Assembly (NCBI GenBank): GCA_010356995.1
Contig: ML996687.1
Span: forward strand, 1,707,148-1,771,147
Length of the DNA: 64,000 bases
Direction: 5' to 3'
DNA from: Trichodelitschia bisporula
Taxonomy: Eukaryota > Ascomycota > Dothideomycetes > Phaeotrichales > Phaeotrichaceae
The notes below the pieces were generated by a model. That model saw nothing but the letters and a program-made list of their open reading frames with translations, made no database searches and was not told where the DNA came from. The position numbers and the translations under genes were made by a program. The first letter of the stretch is position 1. Each line of letters starts with the position of its first letter. This document shows positions 22,034-33,352 of the stretch, piece by piece.

Positions 22034-23712
22034 ATGGACGAAAAGGACGGAAGGCCTATTCCATTGGAAAAGGGAACGGCAGACATGGGGAATGGCATTC
22101 ATTCGCAGTCGTCGGACGATGGCAACTACGACCCCGATGCCCATCTCAGTGCCGAGGAAAAGGCCGCTATCGTGCGTGTTTTCAATACGTGGTGTCGCAT
22201 ACCTGAGTGCTGTCACTAACTTCTCCAGGACAAGAAACTGGTCCGCAAGCTTGACCTGAAGCTCATTCCATGGGTTCGTCACCTACGCCGACATCCTCTT
22301 CGTGTGTAGTAATGTGCCGAACGGCGTAGCTCTCCTTCCTGTACCTCATCTCCTTCCTCGACCGTACCAACATCGGCAATGCCAAAATCGACGGCCTAAT
22401 CAAAGACCTCAAGATGACAAACAACCAATACAACATCTCGCTAACCGTCTTCTTCATCTCCTACTCCCTCTTCGAGCCCCTAACCAACGTCCTCCTCAAG
22501 CGCATGCGCCCCTCCGTCTTCCTCCCCATAATCATGGTCCTCTGGGGCATCGTCATGACCACCATGGGCCTGGTGCACAACTTCGCCGGCCTCACCACCG
22601 CGCGTTTCTTCCTCGGCGTCGCCGAAGCCGGCCTCTTCCCCGGCGTCAACTACTACTTGTCCTGCTGGTACAAGCGTTCGGAGCTGGGCATCCGCGCCGC
22701 CATCTTCTTCTCCGCGGCCGCCTTCGCCGGCTCCTTCGGCGGGCTCCTCGCCGCCGGCATCGCGCAGATGCGCGGCGTGGGCGGCAAGCCCGGCTGGGCG
22801 TGGATTTTCATCCTCGAGGGCCTGGCGACGGTGATTGTCGGCGGCGTGAGCGTGTGGATGGTGCACGACTTCCCCGACGACGCCAAATTCCTGTCAAGGG
22901 ACGACCGCGCGCGCGTCATTCGCCGGCTGAAGGCGGATGACCAATCCAGTGCCGAGCATGAGAAGTTCCGCTGGGAGTACTTTTGGGCGTCGGTTAAGGA
23001 CTGGAAGACGTGGGCGTTTGCCGTGGTGTATATGGGGTGCGATGGGGCGCTGTATGCCTTCTCACTGTTTCTGCCGACCATCATCAGTGAGCTGGGGTTT
23101 AAAAGCACGAAGGCGAATTTGCTGTCTGTGCCGCCTTATGCGCTTGCTGCGGTACTGACGGTGCTGGTTGGGTGGTATGCGGACCGGACGAAGGCGCGCG
23201 GGTTGTGCAACATCGCTGTTTCTTTCCTGGGCATCATTGGCTTTTGCATGCTGCTGGGAAGTGAGAAGGCAGGCGTCAAGTACGCAGGGACGTTCCTGGG
23301 CGCCATGGGAATTTACCCCTGCATTGCGAACACCATCGTTTGGGCGAGCAACAACGTCGAGGGCGTGTACAAGCGGGGTGTTACACTGGGCTTCGTCATC
23401 GGGTGAGTCTGACTCCAGCACGAGTTTATGCGATAGCAGCTAACTGGCGGCAGATGGGGCAATCTGAACGGCGTGGTGAGCAGCAACATTTACCGCGCGA
23501 GGGACAGTCCTCGCTTCATTCCTGGGCATTCGGTAGTGCTGGCCTATCTGGTTGTCTTCCTGCTGGGTGGAAGTATATTGACGACCATTGGTCTACGGCA
23601 GGAGAATAAGAAGCGGCTCGGTGGAAAGCGCGACGGTTGGGTTACGGGCAAGTCACCATCGCAGGTGGAGATGTTGGGCGACAGACGGCCGGACTTTTTA
23701 TACACGGTTTGA
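22034..23712 (+). CDS. MFS transporter, allantoate permease (DAL5/TNA1) family
   Basis: Four exons (22034-22171, 22229-22273, 22330-23402, 23454-23712) encode 504 residues with about 12 membrane spans. The family mark is SFLYLISFLDRTNIGNAK at the first span, typical of the anion:cation symporter family that moves allantoate, nicotinate, pantothenate and similar organic anions across the plasma membrane. Further family motifs are FLGVAEAGLFPGVNYYLSCW and WASNNVEGVYKRGVTLG. The N-terminus is a short cytosolic tail. The three introns are clustered at the two ends, and each rebuilds conserved sequence. The substrate cannot be read from sequence. Confidence 0.92.
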
Positions 23713-24513
23713 GGTGCGTGGGTGGGATTTACAATGTGTATTTCTAGTTGAATATGAGCAATGTAATATGCCTAATGATGCATTTGGATGGGAATGATAG
23801 CTCTCAACGGTGCAACTGACGTCGCCCCTCTGACAGCACGGACCGTCAATGCCAAACAAACACATATCCCATCGATAAACCGGCAGAGCCTCACATTACA
23901 AGCGAAACAGCACATCCACCGAACCAGCGGACAGTTGACAGCAGATGGGGGACTTTGATTTACGAGACTAAAGGTACACACCCTGTCAGGATCGGGTTCG
24001 GGGTGGGGGGAATCATGGGGACTTTCTGACAGGGGAAAGGAGCAGACTCGTAGCATCTCAGCTGCGCAAATCAGCTGGACGCAGGCAAGCGCGCCGTGTA
24101 GTGAGTCGCNNNNNNNNNNNNNNNNNNNNNNNNNNNNNNNNNNNNNNNNNNNNNNNNNNNNAAGGGACTAAAGGGGGGAAGGTAATGCACAAACTAATGG
24201 GCAGTGAAAGCACCGAGCAAAGCCCATCCGATAGATCGCCGTCGGCCGCCGTGACTCCTACCCCAACAAAATTTTGGAAAGAGCGGGAGCAAACCTTAAG
24301 CGGCATATCTGTAGGGGATTGACTGGCCATTAGAGCCTGTTGGTGTATCATCAAGTTCACGGAAGTACCGATCGTGAACACTCATTCCTAGTCGCAAGGC
24401 TGAGAGGCTGATTTCTGATTCCGCTTGGTTGTCGTCGTAGAGGCCCCTTGAAAGAGCGACCGATTTGTACTCGGACATCCTACCCTTCAGTCCAGATCGT
24501 ACAGAGTTCGGCC
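23713..24513. other. Intergenic region with assembly gap
   Basis: Between the convergent MFS and PRP39 genes, containing 52 N. A 60-codon minus-strand frame (24478-24296, MSEYKSVALSRG) begins 35 bases past the PRP39 stop but has no recognisable features. A longer minus-strand frame crosses the gap and cannot be trusted. Confidence 0.5.
24110..24161. other. Assembly gap, 52 N
   Basis: A block of N; true length and content unknown. Confidence 1.
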
Positions 24514-26608
24514 TTAATATTGGTAAGTAAAGAACGGGTCAGGGGATTCAGAGAAGTCTAACCCATTGATCTCCTTGTCCACCCTCAGGCACTCTTTCGC
24601 AGCGTCCTTGGGGCCGCGCTCCATCAAATACTCCATGTAGAGATGGGCCAGGTCACGGATGGCGGCAGCGCCGATGCGAGCGGAGCGGCAAATCTCGTCA
24701 AACACGCCCTTGATTCGTTCGTACTGAACGGATTCAGTCGCTGCGCTGGTAGGTTGGTCGAGTTCGAACTGGAGGTAGCCAACCCAGAACGGACGGGAGT
24801 CGAGGTAGTATTGGGTGTTCCTCTGGTAGACATCACGAGCTTCCTCGGCGGAACCCTTGATCTTCCAGAGCATAGTTGCCCACTGAGAGACGAGCGTACC
24901 CTTGGTGAAGTTGTCGCAGCCCGGGGACTTGATGTAGTCGTTGAACACAGCAATCGCCGCCTCCATCCCATGCTGGCGACGCTCCAAGCCGGCCAGCGCA
25001 GTGATAGTCTGGAGGTGACCAGGTAGCCGAAGGAGGATCCCCTGGTAGACGTCCCGCGCAACGTCGGGACGACCGCACTGCTCTTCGAAGAGCGCATACT
25101 GCAGGCGCAGGTTGGGGCGGAAGATGGGGAGAAACACGCAGCTAGCGCGCACGCAGATGTTGCGCACTTCCTCGGTCTTCCCAGGCTGCGCCTCCATCCA
25201 CCGAGCGTATCTCATCCAGAACTCCTCGTAAAGTGCGCAGACGACCATACAACGCTCGTAGAGGAAGGTGATGCGAGCATAGTCGCCTTCGGCTTCTTCA
25301 GCGTTAAGATACACGCGCCAGTTTTCGAGTTCGGCTTCAGGAAGCTCCGTGACGTGGAAATACGGCCGCTTGATTTGATCTTCGTAGCTGGCCCGCTTTA
25401 GGGCTTCGGTCTGGGTATGGTTGTAGATTTCAACGTGCATGAGATCAATACGCGCGCGAGCTTCGCGTTCGATTTCGAACTCGGATTTTGTCGGATTCTC
25501 CAGCAGAGAGTCGTTGCGAAGTTGCACAAGAGTCTCGGCAGGAAGGAGATCAGACACGGGACGGTATGAAGCAGCGATGCGGAATCGATCGAAGTATTCT
25601 CGGTACTTCTGCATCGGAATCTGTACAATCCGGCTCAGAACAGCGTATATCTTCTCCGGAGCCTCGAGGCGCTCTTCGTACTCGAGATACTTGTCCCAGA
25701 ACGGGTGCGAGTGGTAGTCGAGACCAACAGAGTCGGCACCCCGCTCAAAGAGCCTGTTTCGAAAAGTAAGCCTCAAATGTTTTCAAACGGGGATGGGGAA
25801 GGGGACTGGATTGCGGGAAGGGGCAAACGGTGTTAAAGCAGTCTTTAGCACACGGGTGTAAATTCGCCAAAAAACTTCAACGCGCCACGGATGTTCGCGA
25901 CACCTTGGGCATGGAAAGCGAGGCCCAAGGTGATGATTGTAGGCCAGTGCCGGTGCTTGGTGTCTGTCCCCCTCCCCCCCCACCCCCTCCCCCCCGGGTT
26001 CAAGAAAAAGGGATTACGATCGTGTCCTCAAGTTGGTGCCTTCGCTGTGCGAAAAACGAGCCTAGTGCTCAGGGTAAAGGTTAAGGGGGATGAAATGCGT
26101 AGCGCATCAACTTACTCTCGATTGACTTCAGGATCGTGACAAGTCTTCACCTTGAAGTCACAGTAACTGGTCCACAGATCGACCGAGTTCCGTATGCAAG
26201 CTACACCGCGCTCATAGACCATTTCTGCCGCTTCTGTCCCGGCGATGAAGAACTCTAGATCGGCGTACCGCTTCCAGAACACGAAGAACAGAGGGAACTT
26301 CGCGAGCATGCGATCGTAGACCTCACGCATGGCAGAGATGGCTTGCGGGCTGGAGTTGCGCGTGAGGCCGTTTTCAAGGCCTTCGATCGCGTTGATGAGC
26401 GCGTTCCATGGCTCGTACTCGTCAGGGTTCGCCGCCTAATGAGAGGAGGGGTCAACGGTGCGTCTCGAGGCGTGATGAGCGGGAATGAACTTACCACTTC
26501 CGCATTGAGCTTCTTTAACTCCGCATACTCGGCATCGTCGAGTTGTGAAAGGTCGGGAACCTCGCGCCAGGGAATTTCGACCGGTGGAACGAAGTCGGCG
26601 GCAGCCAT
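24514..26608 (-). CDS. PRP39: PRP39, U1 snRNP splicing factor
   Basis: Prp39 is a HAT-repeat protein of the U1 snRNP that helps it bind 5' splice sites in the nucleus. Three exons (26608-26495, 26435-26116, 25753-24514) encode 557 residues, almost entirely helical HAT repeats. Typical blocks are NPDEYEPWNALINAIE, FPLFFVFWKRYADLE, SVDLWTSYCDFK, HPFWDKYLEYEER and YFHVTELPEAELENWRVYL. The start MAAADFVPPVEIPWREV lies just after a short leader. The first intron is normal (59 nt), but the second is 362 nt, the longest in the window, and carries a G-quadruplex-type array in the transcript. That is notable because Prp39 works in splice-site choice. The gene looks intact. Confidence 0.94.
25968..25996 (-). 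repeat. Intronic G-quadruplex-type array in PRP39
   Basis: On the transcribed sense the intron reads four G blocks of 5-8 bases separated by single A, T, A. It sits near the middle of the long second intron. Formation of a quadruplex in RNA is inferred from the pattern. Confidence 0.8.
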
Positions 26609-26977
26609 GGCAGAAGTGGTCGTCAGAAACGAGGGTCCAGCGGATAGAATATGTGCAGATGCAGAACGACGGCGACGATGACGATGGGGTGACGATGGGG
26701 TGCGTGGAGTAGAGGTTGTGGAATGCGCGTACAGCTCTTAGTCGCTGGTTGAAGGGAGGAAGTTTGTTGGAGGAAGGGGAGTTGTGTTTTCGTGGGGGTA
26801 TTGTTAGGCGTGTAAGGCGTTGGTTGAAGTTCCGGGACGACGGTGTTTTGAAGGAAAGTGAAAGCTCCTAGGTCTTTGCGTAGGTGAGCTTGACGCGCAG
26901 AGTGCTCTGTGCGTCAAGGGTGGGTAATCCTTGCAAGTCTTGCCGGTCGCCGCGCCTTCTTTGAGTGGGGGAGGAAC

Positions 26978-26979
<2 letters not shown>

Positions 26980-27023
<44 letters not shown>
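26980..27023 (+). repeat. Poly-G homopolymer, 44 bases
   Basis: An unbroken plus-strand G run about 370 bp upstream of the PRP39 start codon. Length is uncertain for technical reasons. Confidence 0.95.
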
Positions 27024-27026
<3 letters not shown>

Positions 27027-27457
27027 GGGGGATGAGGAAGGCCAGGCCAGAGGGCAAACTGTGAATAGGGTGCCAGAGTACTGCGTAATGTTAATCGAAG
27101 GGAGTTACGGGAGGGCAACTTCCGTCAAACCGTGAGCAGGCAAGTTGAAAAGCCAAGTCCCTTTAGAGCTCTTCAGATATCGAGGCCGCGTATTGCCGTT
27201 CACAGATCTACGCATCCTGCTGCCTTGGGGCCTGTCGACATTGTGTCACTTGCTCATGGCAAAGTTGCATCGATATTGATGCCAGATTACTAGATACGGA
27301 GACGCATTACCAACTTAGTTTTTGTTGCGCTGTCGATCATCGTTGCGGACGAAAGCTCGAACTTTCCATTCATTTTTGTTTAGACATTGCCGCGAAGCCT
27401 GTCCCGAAGTACGATAGTCAGCGCATCGGTTCGTCGACCCTTTCATCCTCGGGTGGT

Positions 27458-27517
27458 TGCTGCTGGTGCTGCTGGTGCTGCTGGTGCTGCTGGTGCTGCT
27501 GCTGCTGGTGCTGCTGA
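27458..27517. repeat. 9-bp GCTGGTGCT / CTG-type repeat
   Basis: About six copies of a GCTGGTGCT unit, with an interrupted (CTG)n part. It lies in intergenic DNA. Confidence 0.88.
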
Positions 27518-27856
27518 CCGCAGCATAAAATACCGGGACTCGGGAGGCTGGGGGCCCCTTCGCCATCGGAGCATTTATCAGATCAAAGCACAGGGCTCGT
27601 TAGCTGCCGGGTAGATCGGAAAACAGGACGTCACTTGGTAGGTGAAATTGTGTGGACCGTCTCCCATAGTACAAACGTAAAACTCCGCTTCTATGATCAG
27701 ATCAATATGCGCACCCCGGAAGCCTGTAAGCGACAACGGGGCTCGGCACCGCTGCCGAAGCATACCCCAAACGCCGGCTCACCGTTCGACAGAATAAGAA
27801 GATTCCCATTAACCCGACTTACCGGCATGCGCTAAGCTAATAACACAAAATCACAT

Positions 27857-28967
27857 TCATTGCTGTTTCTTCTGCCCGGACGGGCCCATCTCTTTGCTGA
27901 ACGCAAAGTATGACACCTGCAGACTCGACACGGCCGATATTCCCACGTAGAGAATCAAGAGCAGAAGCAGCGTGACCAATAGTCCCATAAATATGGCTAT
28001 GTAGAGCGTTAGCTTAGCGCCTGTGGCAAGGGACCTCGGTGATGCTCACCTGGGGACAGGAACTGGTAAGTGTGAAAGAGGGGCAAGTTGGACCCGAGCT
28101 TGCCATCGTCAGCGTGGACCGGAACATTGCGCTTGAGATCGGTGTGCATCACGGCGGCATAGGGGTCGTCCATCTCGTAGGCCGGCTGAAGGGGGTACTG
28201 GGAGCTGGGTGCATCACTCTCAACGACAGGGGTAGTAGTGAAGAGCACGGCGTACTTGTCTCCTCCGAGACTGGTCACCACAGCTTTCAGAAAAGAATCT
28301 CACATTTGGTTAGCTAGGCCAGGGGGAGATGCTTAGACTTGAACGTACCGTGATCGGCCAGTTTCGCCGCCCGCTCGTGGCTCTGCTGGGGAAGCAATGG
28401 AAGGTCTACTATGACGAGGCGCGGGAACGTGTTTTGGTTCGGAATGGTTCCGGCTATATATCGCGCAATTAGACATCTTCAATCCAGCGGCAATGGCGGA
28501 GTCTCTTACTGGAGGCATCGGCCTTCAGGACTTCAGCCTTGCATTTCTCCTGCAGCTGGCGCGATATGGCCTGAACGTCCACAAGCCCAGCCACCTCCGG
28601 GACAACTACTCTAGGTGATGTCTCCGAATCCGAGTGGTTGAAGACCTGACCAAGGTATGAAAGAACGCGCCGGTTCTCAAAGTCCGCAGCGGAGACGCCA
28701 GGTTGCGACACGAGAATGTATGTATCTGATGGGCAGGTTGAAAGCGACTGAGATACAAGGCTGTTGACGGAGGCAGATGTTGCGAGCTGAGCGTGACCCC
28801 ACTCATGCTTCCCAAGCCTGAGAGATAATAAGCGTCTGCGGTGCACTCCGTACATCTCGAAGGGTGACCTACTGTGAACTGGAGAACATGAGGAAAGGCG
28901 ACGTCCCGGAGAATGCTGCAGTACCAGACGCGGCGAGAGCCAGCGCGCATAACATTTTGCGTGCCAT
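27857..28967 (-). CDS. BIG1: BIG1/VOA1-like ER membrane protein (V-ATPase accessory type)
   Basis: Five exons (28967-28873, 28817-28510, 28453-28349, 28283-28050, 27996-27857) encode 293 residues. The layout is a signal peptide (MARKMLCALALAASGTAAFS), a luminal domain, one C-terminal membrane span (FMGLLVTLLLLLILYVGI) and a short cytosolic tail ending QKKQQ. The end region, with PG/SP before the span and SSLQVSY...FSKEMGP after it, matches fungal Big1, an ER protein needed for beta-1,6-glucan and related to Voa1/ATP6AP1, which assists V-ATPase V0 assembly. All four introns (48-65 nt) are short GT-AG introns and join without frame errors. Its promoter region is shared with FAP1 on the other strand. 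Confidence 0.9.
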
Positions 28968-29767
28968 GGTGGAGGAGAAACTGTGAAACTAGATGTGCGA
29001 GGTTCTGTTCTGGCGGTAGCTTTTGATGATGGAACCGTGAGAGCTTCCCGCAATCTGCGCCCCAGTCGCTGCTTGAGGGGAGCATTGACCGGCCCGAATT
29101 TTATCCGGCACTGCACCGCCACCACATCTGTCGCTTTCTGACCCCTCATTCACACGCCAGACAGGGATGCATCCTATCCTTGTCATCATCAACGCCACAT
29201 TCATCCATCTAACGGCAGATTTTAAGTCGAAAGTTCGGTTGGATGCACGAAAGACTTGTGTGAATTGAGTCATCAAGGCAGACTCCGTTCGATTGACTCA
29301 TTCTGTGACGGTTTTCTAACTATGCACTGCAGGTGAGCAGGGACCAGCTCTTTCCCTTTCCGTTCACCATTTCTCCGTCACTGTCACCGAGACCGTGCAC
29401 GCGTTTCTGGGGTCCTACTGTACTGTACAGCAGCAGTGAGACTCATTTATAACCCTTCACCTCCGCCACCCCACTTCTCGACCACCACCAAACCTTCTGC
29501 TACGCACCTCTCTCGCTAACGCTTCCATTCCCGGTGTTATTATTGACGGGGAGCTTCAAGCGTTGAGTTTACTGCATTTGACCATCTGTTTTTACGATAG
29601 AGTCTACCGGGATACTTTTTCGAAGCCCGACCGTTTCATTGTTTCCCGCAATCAAAAATCCACCCACCTCAATTGCACCAACTTCGCCACAACTGCGACG
29701 AAGCTCAGGAATACTCCTCACTATACCTCTACCACTCGTCCCCGAGCAGCGTTCACGCTTCCCGGAC
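28968..29767. promoter_or_regulatory. Divergent promoter BIG1 / FAP1
   Basis: An 800-bp space between the two start codons. The FAP1 side (29440-29530) has TTTATAA followed by a pyrimidine-rich leader. A cag/gtgagc donor-like site at 29332 could start a leader intron of FAP1, but no partner is certain. Confidence 0.55.
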
Positions 29768-32700
29768 ATGTCTTCTCCAGTCACCACACCTCAGCCGCAT
29801 AATTCTAGGTCGCGAGGCCGTGGACGTGGCGGCCGTAATCGGCCTATGGGTGCTAGACAGCATGAACCAGCGACGGACGATCCTCCAGATGGAGCAGAGG
29901 CTTATCGACAAGCTGCTGGGTCAACCCGTGGAGATCATAGTGCGACTCGCGCTCGCCGCGGCCAACAACCCCCTCGCGGTCCGGCCGCCGCCTCTGTGCA
30001 ATCCGCTGCCGAGTCGACGGGAAGCACTTCGGGTACAGCCCCGCAAGCAGACAATACTCCACGTGGTGGGCGTGGGAACCGCCGCGCAAGAGGCAATGCA
30101 GGACGTCAAACTGCCCATGCGCCGAGGATGACCGCCCATGGCAGGCAGTTTGGCGGTCAACTCACTGGGCCGGATCATGAGTCTCACCCATCGGCTTCGG
30201 CTGCTGGTGGGCAACTACAAGCAGAGGCACCAGTTTTCGTCCCGGGACAAAACGCTGCTGCGTCCGGCAGAGGACGCAACGCGCCAAATTCAGCACAACC
30301 CAAGAAGCCGAGGCCGCCGAAGTCCAATGCTCCCGATATTGCTACGCGGACCCATGAGGACATCGACAACGGTCACTACGAATGTGCTGTATGCACTAAC
30401 GAAATATTCCGGAACTCCAAGATCTGGTCCTGTAAACTTTGCTGGGCCGTCTTCCATTTGACCTGCGTCAAGAAATGGTCAAGTACCTTCGCATCTGCAA
30501 TGACGCAGCAACAGCTCGAGAATGGGGAGGGCCCTCCATCTCCACAGTGGCGGTGTCCCGGCTGTAACCTCCCGCAAGACACAGTGCCGTCATCGTTTAC
30601 ATGTTGGTGTGGGAAAGAGATGGATGTCAAATCCTCGGTTGGTCTTCCGCCCTTCTCTTGCGGACAGACTTGCTCGCGTCCCCATGCCATGCCAAAGGGA
30701 TGCCCACACCCGTGCGGCCTGATGTGCCATGCTGGGCCATGTCCTCCCTGCCAGCAGATGGCGCCGAAGAAGAGCTGCTTCTGTGGACGAGAAACGACGA
30801 CCAAACGATGCGTCGACACTGACTATGAACATGGCTGGAGCTGCGGCCAGGTGTGCCGTCAGCCTATGGCGTGCGGAGAGCACGTTTGCACTCGACCCTG
30901 CCATGAAGGGGCCTGCGGCGCTTGTGAGGTCCAAATCGACGCCCGGTGCTATTGCGGGCAAGTAGAAAAGCCTCTGCTTTGCTGCGATAGAGCGGATGAG
31001 AAGACGAGCCAGCGACCTCTCCAATTCGAAGACGGGGAAATGATTACTGAAACATGGACTGGCCTTTTCGAGTGCGGCAGAACCTGCGACAGGCTCTTCG
31101 ATTGCGGCAAGCACCGTTGTCAAGAGCCTTGCCACGTTCATGATTCTCCTGTTCCGCACTGTCCTCAATCTCCTGACGTCATCACAACATGCTCCTGCGG
31201 GAAGACTGCCTTATCGGACCTCCTGGCGGAGCCACGCAAGTCATGCGAGGACGACATTCCCGCTTGCAAGAAGCCCTGCTCAAAACCGCTCGAGTGCGGC
31301 CACTTCTGCAAGTTAGCCTGCCATACTGGGGATTGCCTGCCGTGCTCGGAAATGACATCTATTTCCTGTCGCTGCGGGCGCATCATAGTCGACACCCTAT
31401 GCCACCATGGACGCATTGAACCTCCGCACTGTATGAAAGTATGCCGAGTTGTACTGAACTGCGGTCGGCATGACTGCGGCGAGCACTGCTGTCCTGGAGA
31501 ACGCAAGGCTGTCGAGCGACAAGCAGCCACGGCAGCCAAGCGCAAACAACCGCTTCTTGGTGCCGGTTTTGTATCGCTGCTGCGTGACAGGTTTGAGGCA
31601 GAGCACATATGTACTCGCATATGTGGGCGAATGCTCAAGTGCGGGAATCATACTTGTCCAGCGCTTTGTCACAAGGGACCTTGCGGCAACTGTCGGGAGG
31701 CCATCTTCGAAGAAATCTATTGTCATTGCGGAAAGACTGTGCTTCAGCCCCCCTTACCATGTGGTACCCAACCTCCGCAGTGCCACCACCCGTGTGAGAG
31801 GCCGAAGGTCTGCGGACATCCTCAGGTGGCCCACAACTGCCATCTCGACAATGAATCTTGTCCGAAATGTCCCTTCCTTACAACCAAGCCATGCCTTTGC
31901 GGGAAGAACCAGCTCAAGAACCAACCCTGCTGGCTTCAAGAGACGCGCTGTGGTTCCATATGCGGGCGGAAGCTCAAATGCGGTTTCCATGTTTGCCGGA
32001 AGCAATGCCACCGGCCTGGTGAATGCGAAGACACCGGCACTCATTGTACACAACTGTGTGGCAAGGAGAAATCTTGTGGGCATGCATGTGCAGACATCTG
32101 CCACTCTCCATTCGCTTGTAAAGAGGACAAGCCCTGTCAACACAAGACCTACATCACTTGCAGCTGCCAGCGAATCAAGCAGGAGACCAAGTGCAATGCA
32201 ACCAAGAACACTGAAGGCAACACCACAAAGAGCCTCAAATGCGATGACGAGTGTGCTCGTCTCGAGCGTAACCGCAAGCTCGCTCTTGCCTTCAACATCG
32301 ACCCGGAAACGCACAAGGATGATCATATTCCATACCAGCCAGAAACGTTGAAGGCGTACCTCGCGAACACTGCCTGGGCGCAAGCACAGGAAAAGGAGCT
32401 TCGTGCGTTTGCTATTGACCCGGATCAGAAGCGTCTCCGTTTTAAGCCGATGAAGCCAGAACAACGCAAGTTCTTGCACTACCTGGCTGAGGATTTTGGA
32501 TTTGACGCGGAGAGCATGGACCCGGAGCCCCACCGCCACATAGTGGTTTTCAAGACCCCGCGCTTCGTCATGGCTCCAATGAAGACACTTGCGGAGTGCG
32601 CGCGGATTCGGCTAACCCAGCGCACACTGGCTGCCACGACCAGTGTGAACGCCGCTGAGGCATCGAAGACCGTCAAGGCGAGCAACCTCGTGGACACTCC

Positions 32701-33352
32701 GTTCAATGCCTTCGTGATCTCGAAGACTCGCTTCGGCCTGACCATCGAGGAGTTGCGCTCTGCCATCGCACCCATACTCTCACCGGCCGCTGGCGTTGCT
32801 GAACTTACCATCTCCTTCCTGCCCAGTGAAGAAGTTGTTGTCAAGCCGACGCCACGGGCGCCGTCACCATCGGAGCGCGCCTTCGAGGAATCCCTCTCCG
32901 CTCTGCAACCGGCTCTAGCCAAGGTGCTCACGGCGCAAGGCCTCGGGAGCAGCGAGCTGTGCCGCGTGGACGAGTGGCTCAACGTGCTGCACCGCGAGGC
33001 GGATAAGGCCAGCAGCGGGTGGAGTCAAGTTGCGGCGAAGGCGGCTGCGGGGGCGAGGCGCGCGGTGCCTCTGCAAGGACTGGGTGTCAAGAGTAGCTTT
33101 ACGGTCTTGAGCACGGCGGCGAGCAAGAAGAAGAAGGAGAAGGCGACGGGGCCGAGGATTGTAGTCGAGGATGACTGGGAAGAGGCGGAGATGCGGGAGG
33201 AAGAGAAGGAGCGGATGGCGAGTGCTGTCAACAGCGGGGACGAAAATGGGGGAGCGAGCGCGTCAGGGAGTGCTCCTGTGAGTGCCTCCGGGAGTGCGAG
33301 GGCCAGCTTTGAGGACCGTCGTGAGGTGGCTCAGGAGCATGTCGAGAACTGA
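29768..33352 (+). CDS. FAP1: FAP1/NFX1-type zinc-finger protein with R3H domain
   Basis: A single-exon gene of 1,194 residues. Order of parts: an Arg/Gly-rich N-terminus (SRGRGRGGRNRPMG), a RING/PHD-like domain from Cys206 (CAVC...CKLC...WRCPGCN), then a long array of NFX1-type fingers of the C-x-H-x-C-x3-C kind (for example CGEHVCTRPCHEGACGAC), and an R3H domain near residue 870 (PEQRKFLHYLAEDFGFDAES) that binds single-stranded nucleic acid. Yeast Fap1 binds the FKBP12-rapamycin target Fpr1; NFX1 relatives are transcription repressors with E3 ligase activity. The frame upstream of 29768 is open but has no earlier ATG, so this start is sound. The C-terminus is Lys/Glu-rich. Probably nuclear and cytosolic. 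Confidence 0.94.
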   Translation: MSSPVTTPQPHNSRSRGRGRGGRNRPMGARQHEPATDDPPDGAEAYRQAAGSTRGDHSATRARRGQQPPRGPAAASVQSAAESTGSTSGTAPQADNTPRGGRGNRRARGNAGRQTAHAPRMTAHGRQFGGQLTGPDHESHPSASAAGGQLQAEAPVFVPGQNAAASGRGRNAPNSAQPKKPRPPKSNAPDIATRTHEDIDNGHYECAVCTNEIFRNSKIWSCKLCWAVFHLTCVKKWSSTFASAMTQQQLENGEGPPSPQWRCPGCNLPQDTVPSSFTCWCGKEMDVKSSVGLPPFSCGQTCSRPHAMPKGCPHPCGLMCHAGPCPPCQQMAPKKSCFCGRETTTKRCVDTDYEHGWSCGQVCRQPMACGEHVCTRPCHEGACGACEVQIDARCYCGQVEKPLLCCDRADEKTSQRPLQFEDGEMITETWTGLFECGRTCDRLFDCGKHRCQEPCHVHDSPVPHCPQSPDVITTCSCGKTALSDLLAEPRKSCEDDIPACKKPCSKPLECGHFCKLACHTGDCLPCSEMTSISCRCGRIIVDTLCHHGRIEPPHCMKVCRVVLNCGRHDCGEHCCPGERKAVERQAATAAKRKQPLLGAGFVSLLRDRFEAEHICTRICGRMLKCGNHTCPALCHKGPCGNCREAIFEEIYCHCGKTVLQPPLPCGTQPPQCHHPCERPKVCGHPQVAHNCHLDNESCPKCPFLTTKPCLCGKNQLKNQPCWLQETRCGSICGRKLKCGFHVCRKQCHRPGECEDTGTHCTQLCGKEKSCGHACADICHSPFACKEDKPCQHKTYITCSCQRIKQETKCNATKNTEGNTTKSLKCDDECARLERNRKLALAFNIDPETHKDDHIPYQPETLKAYLANTAWAQAQEKELRAFAIDPDQKRLRFKPMKPEQRKFLHYLAEDFGFDAESMDPEPHRHIVVFKTPRFVMAPMKTLAECARIRLTQRTLAATTSVNAAEASKTVKASNLVDTPFNAFVISKTRFGLTIEELRSAIAPILSPAAGVAELTISFLPSEEVVVKPTPRAPSPSERAFEESLSALQPALAKVLTAQGLGSSELCRVDEWLNVLHREADKASSGWSQVAAKAAAGARRAVPLQGLGVKSSFTVLSTAASKKKKEKATGPRIVVEDDWEEAEMREEEKERMASAVNSGDENGGASASGSAPVSASGSARASFEDRREVAQEHVEN

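Larger units (their letters stand above)
26609..27856. other. Intergenic region upstream of PRP39 and downstream of BIG1
   Basis: Holds the PRP39 promoter, a 44-base poly-G run and a GCTGGTGCT tandem repeat. No coding gene is supported; the frame across the CTG-type repeat translates to Ala/Gly runs. The last 250 bases are the 3' flank of BIG1. Confidence 0.55.

Noticed and set aside
24058-24381. Minus-strand frame through the N gap
   Set aside because: Length depends on unknown bases; cannot be trusted.
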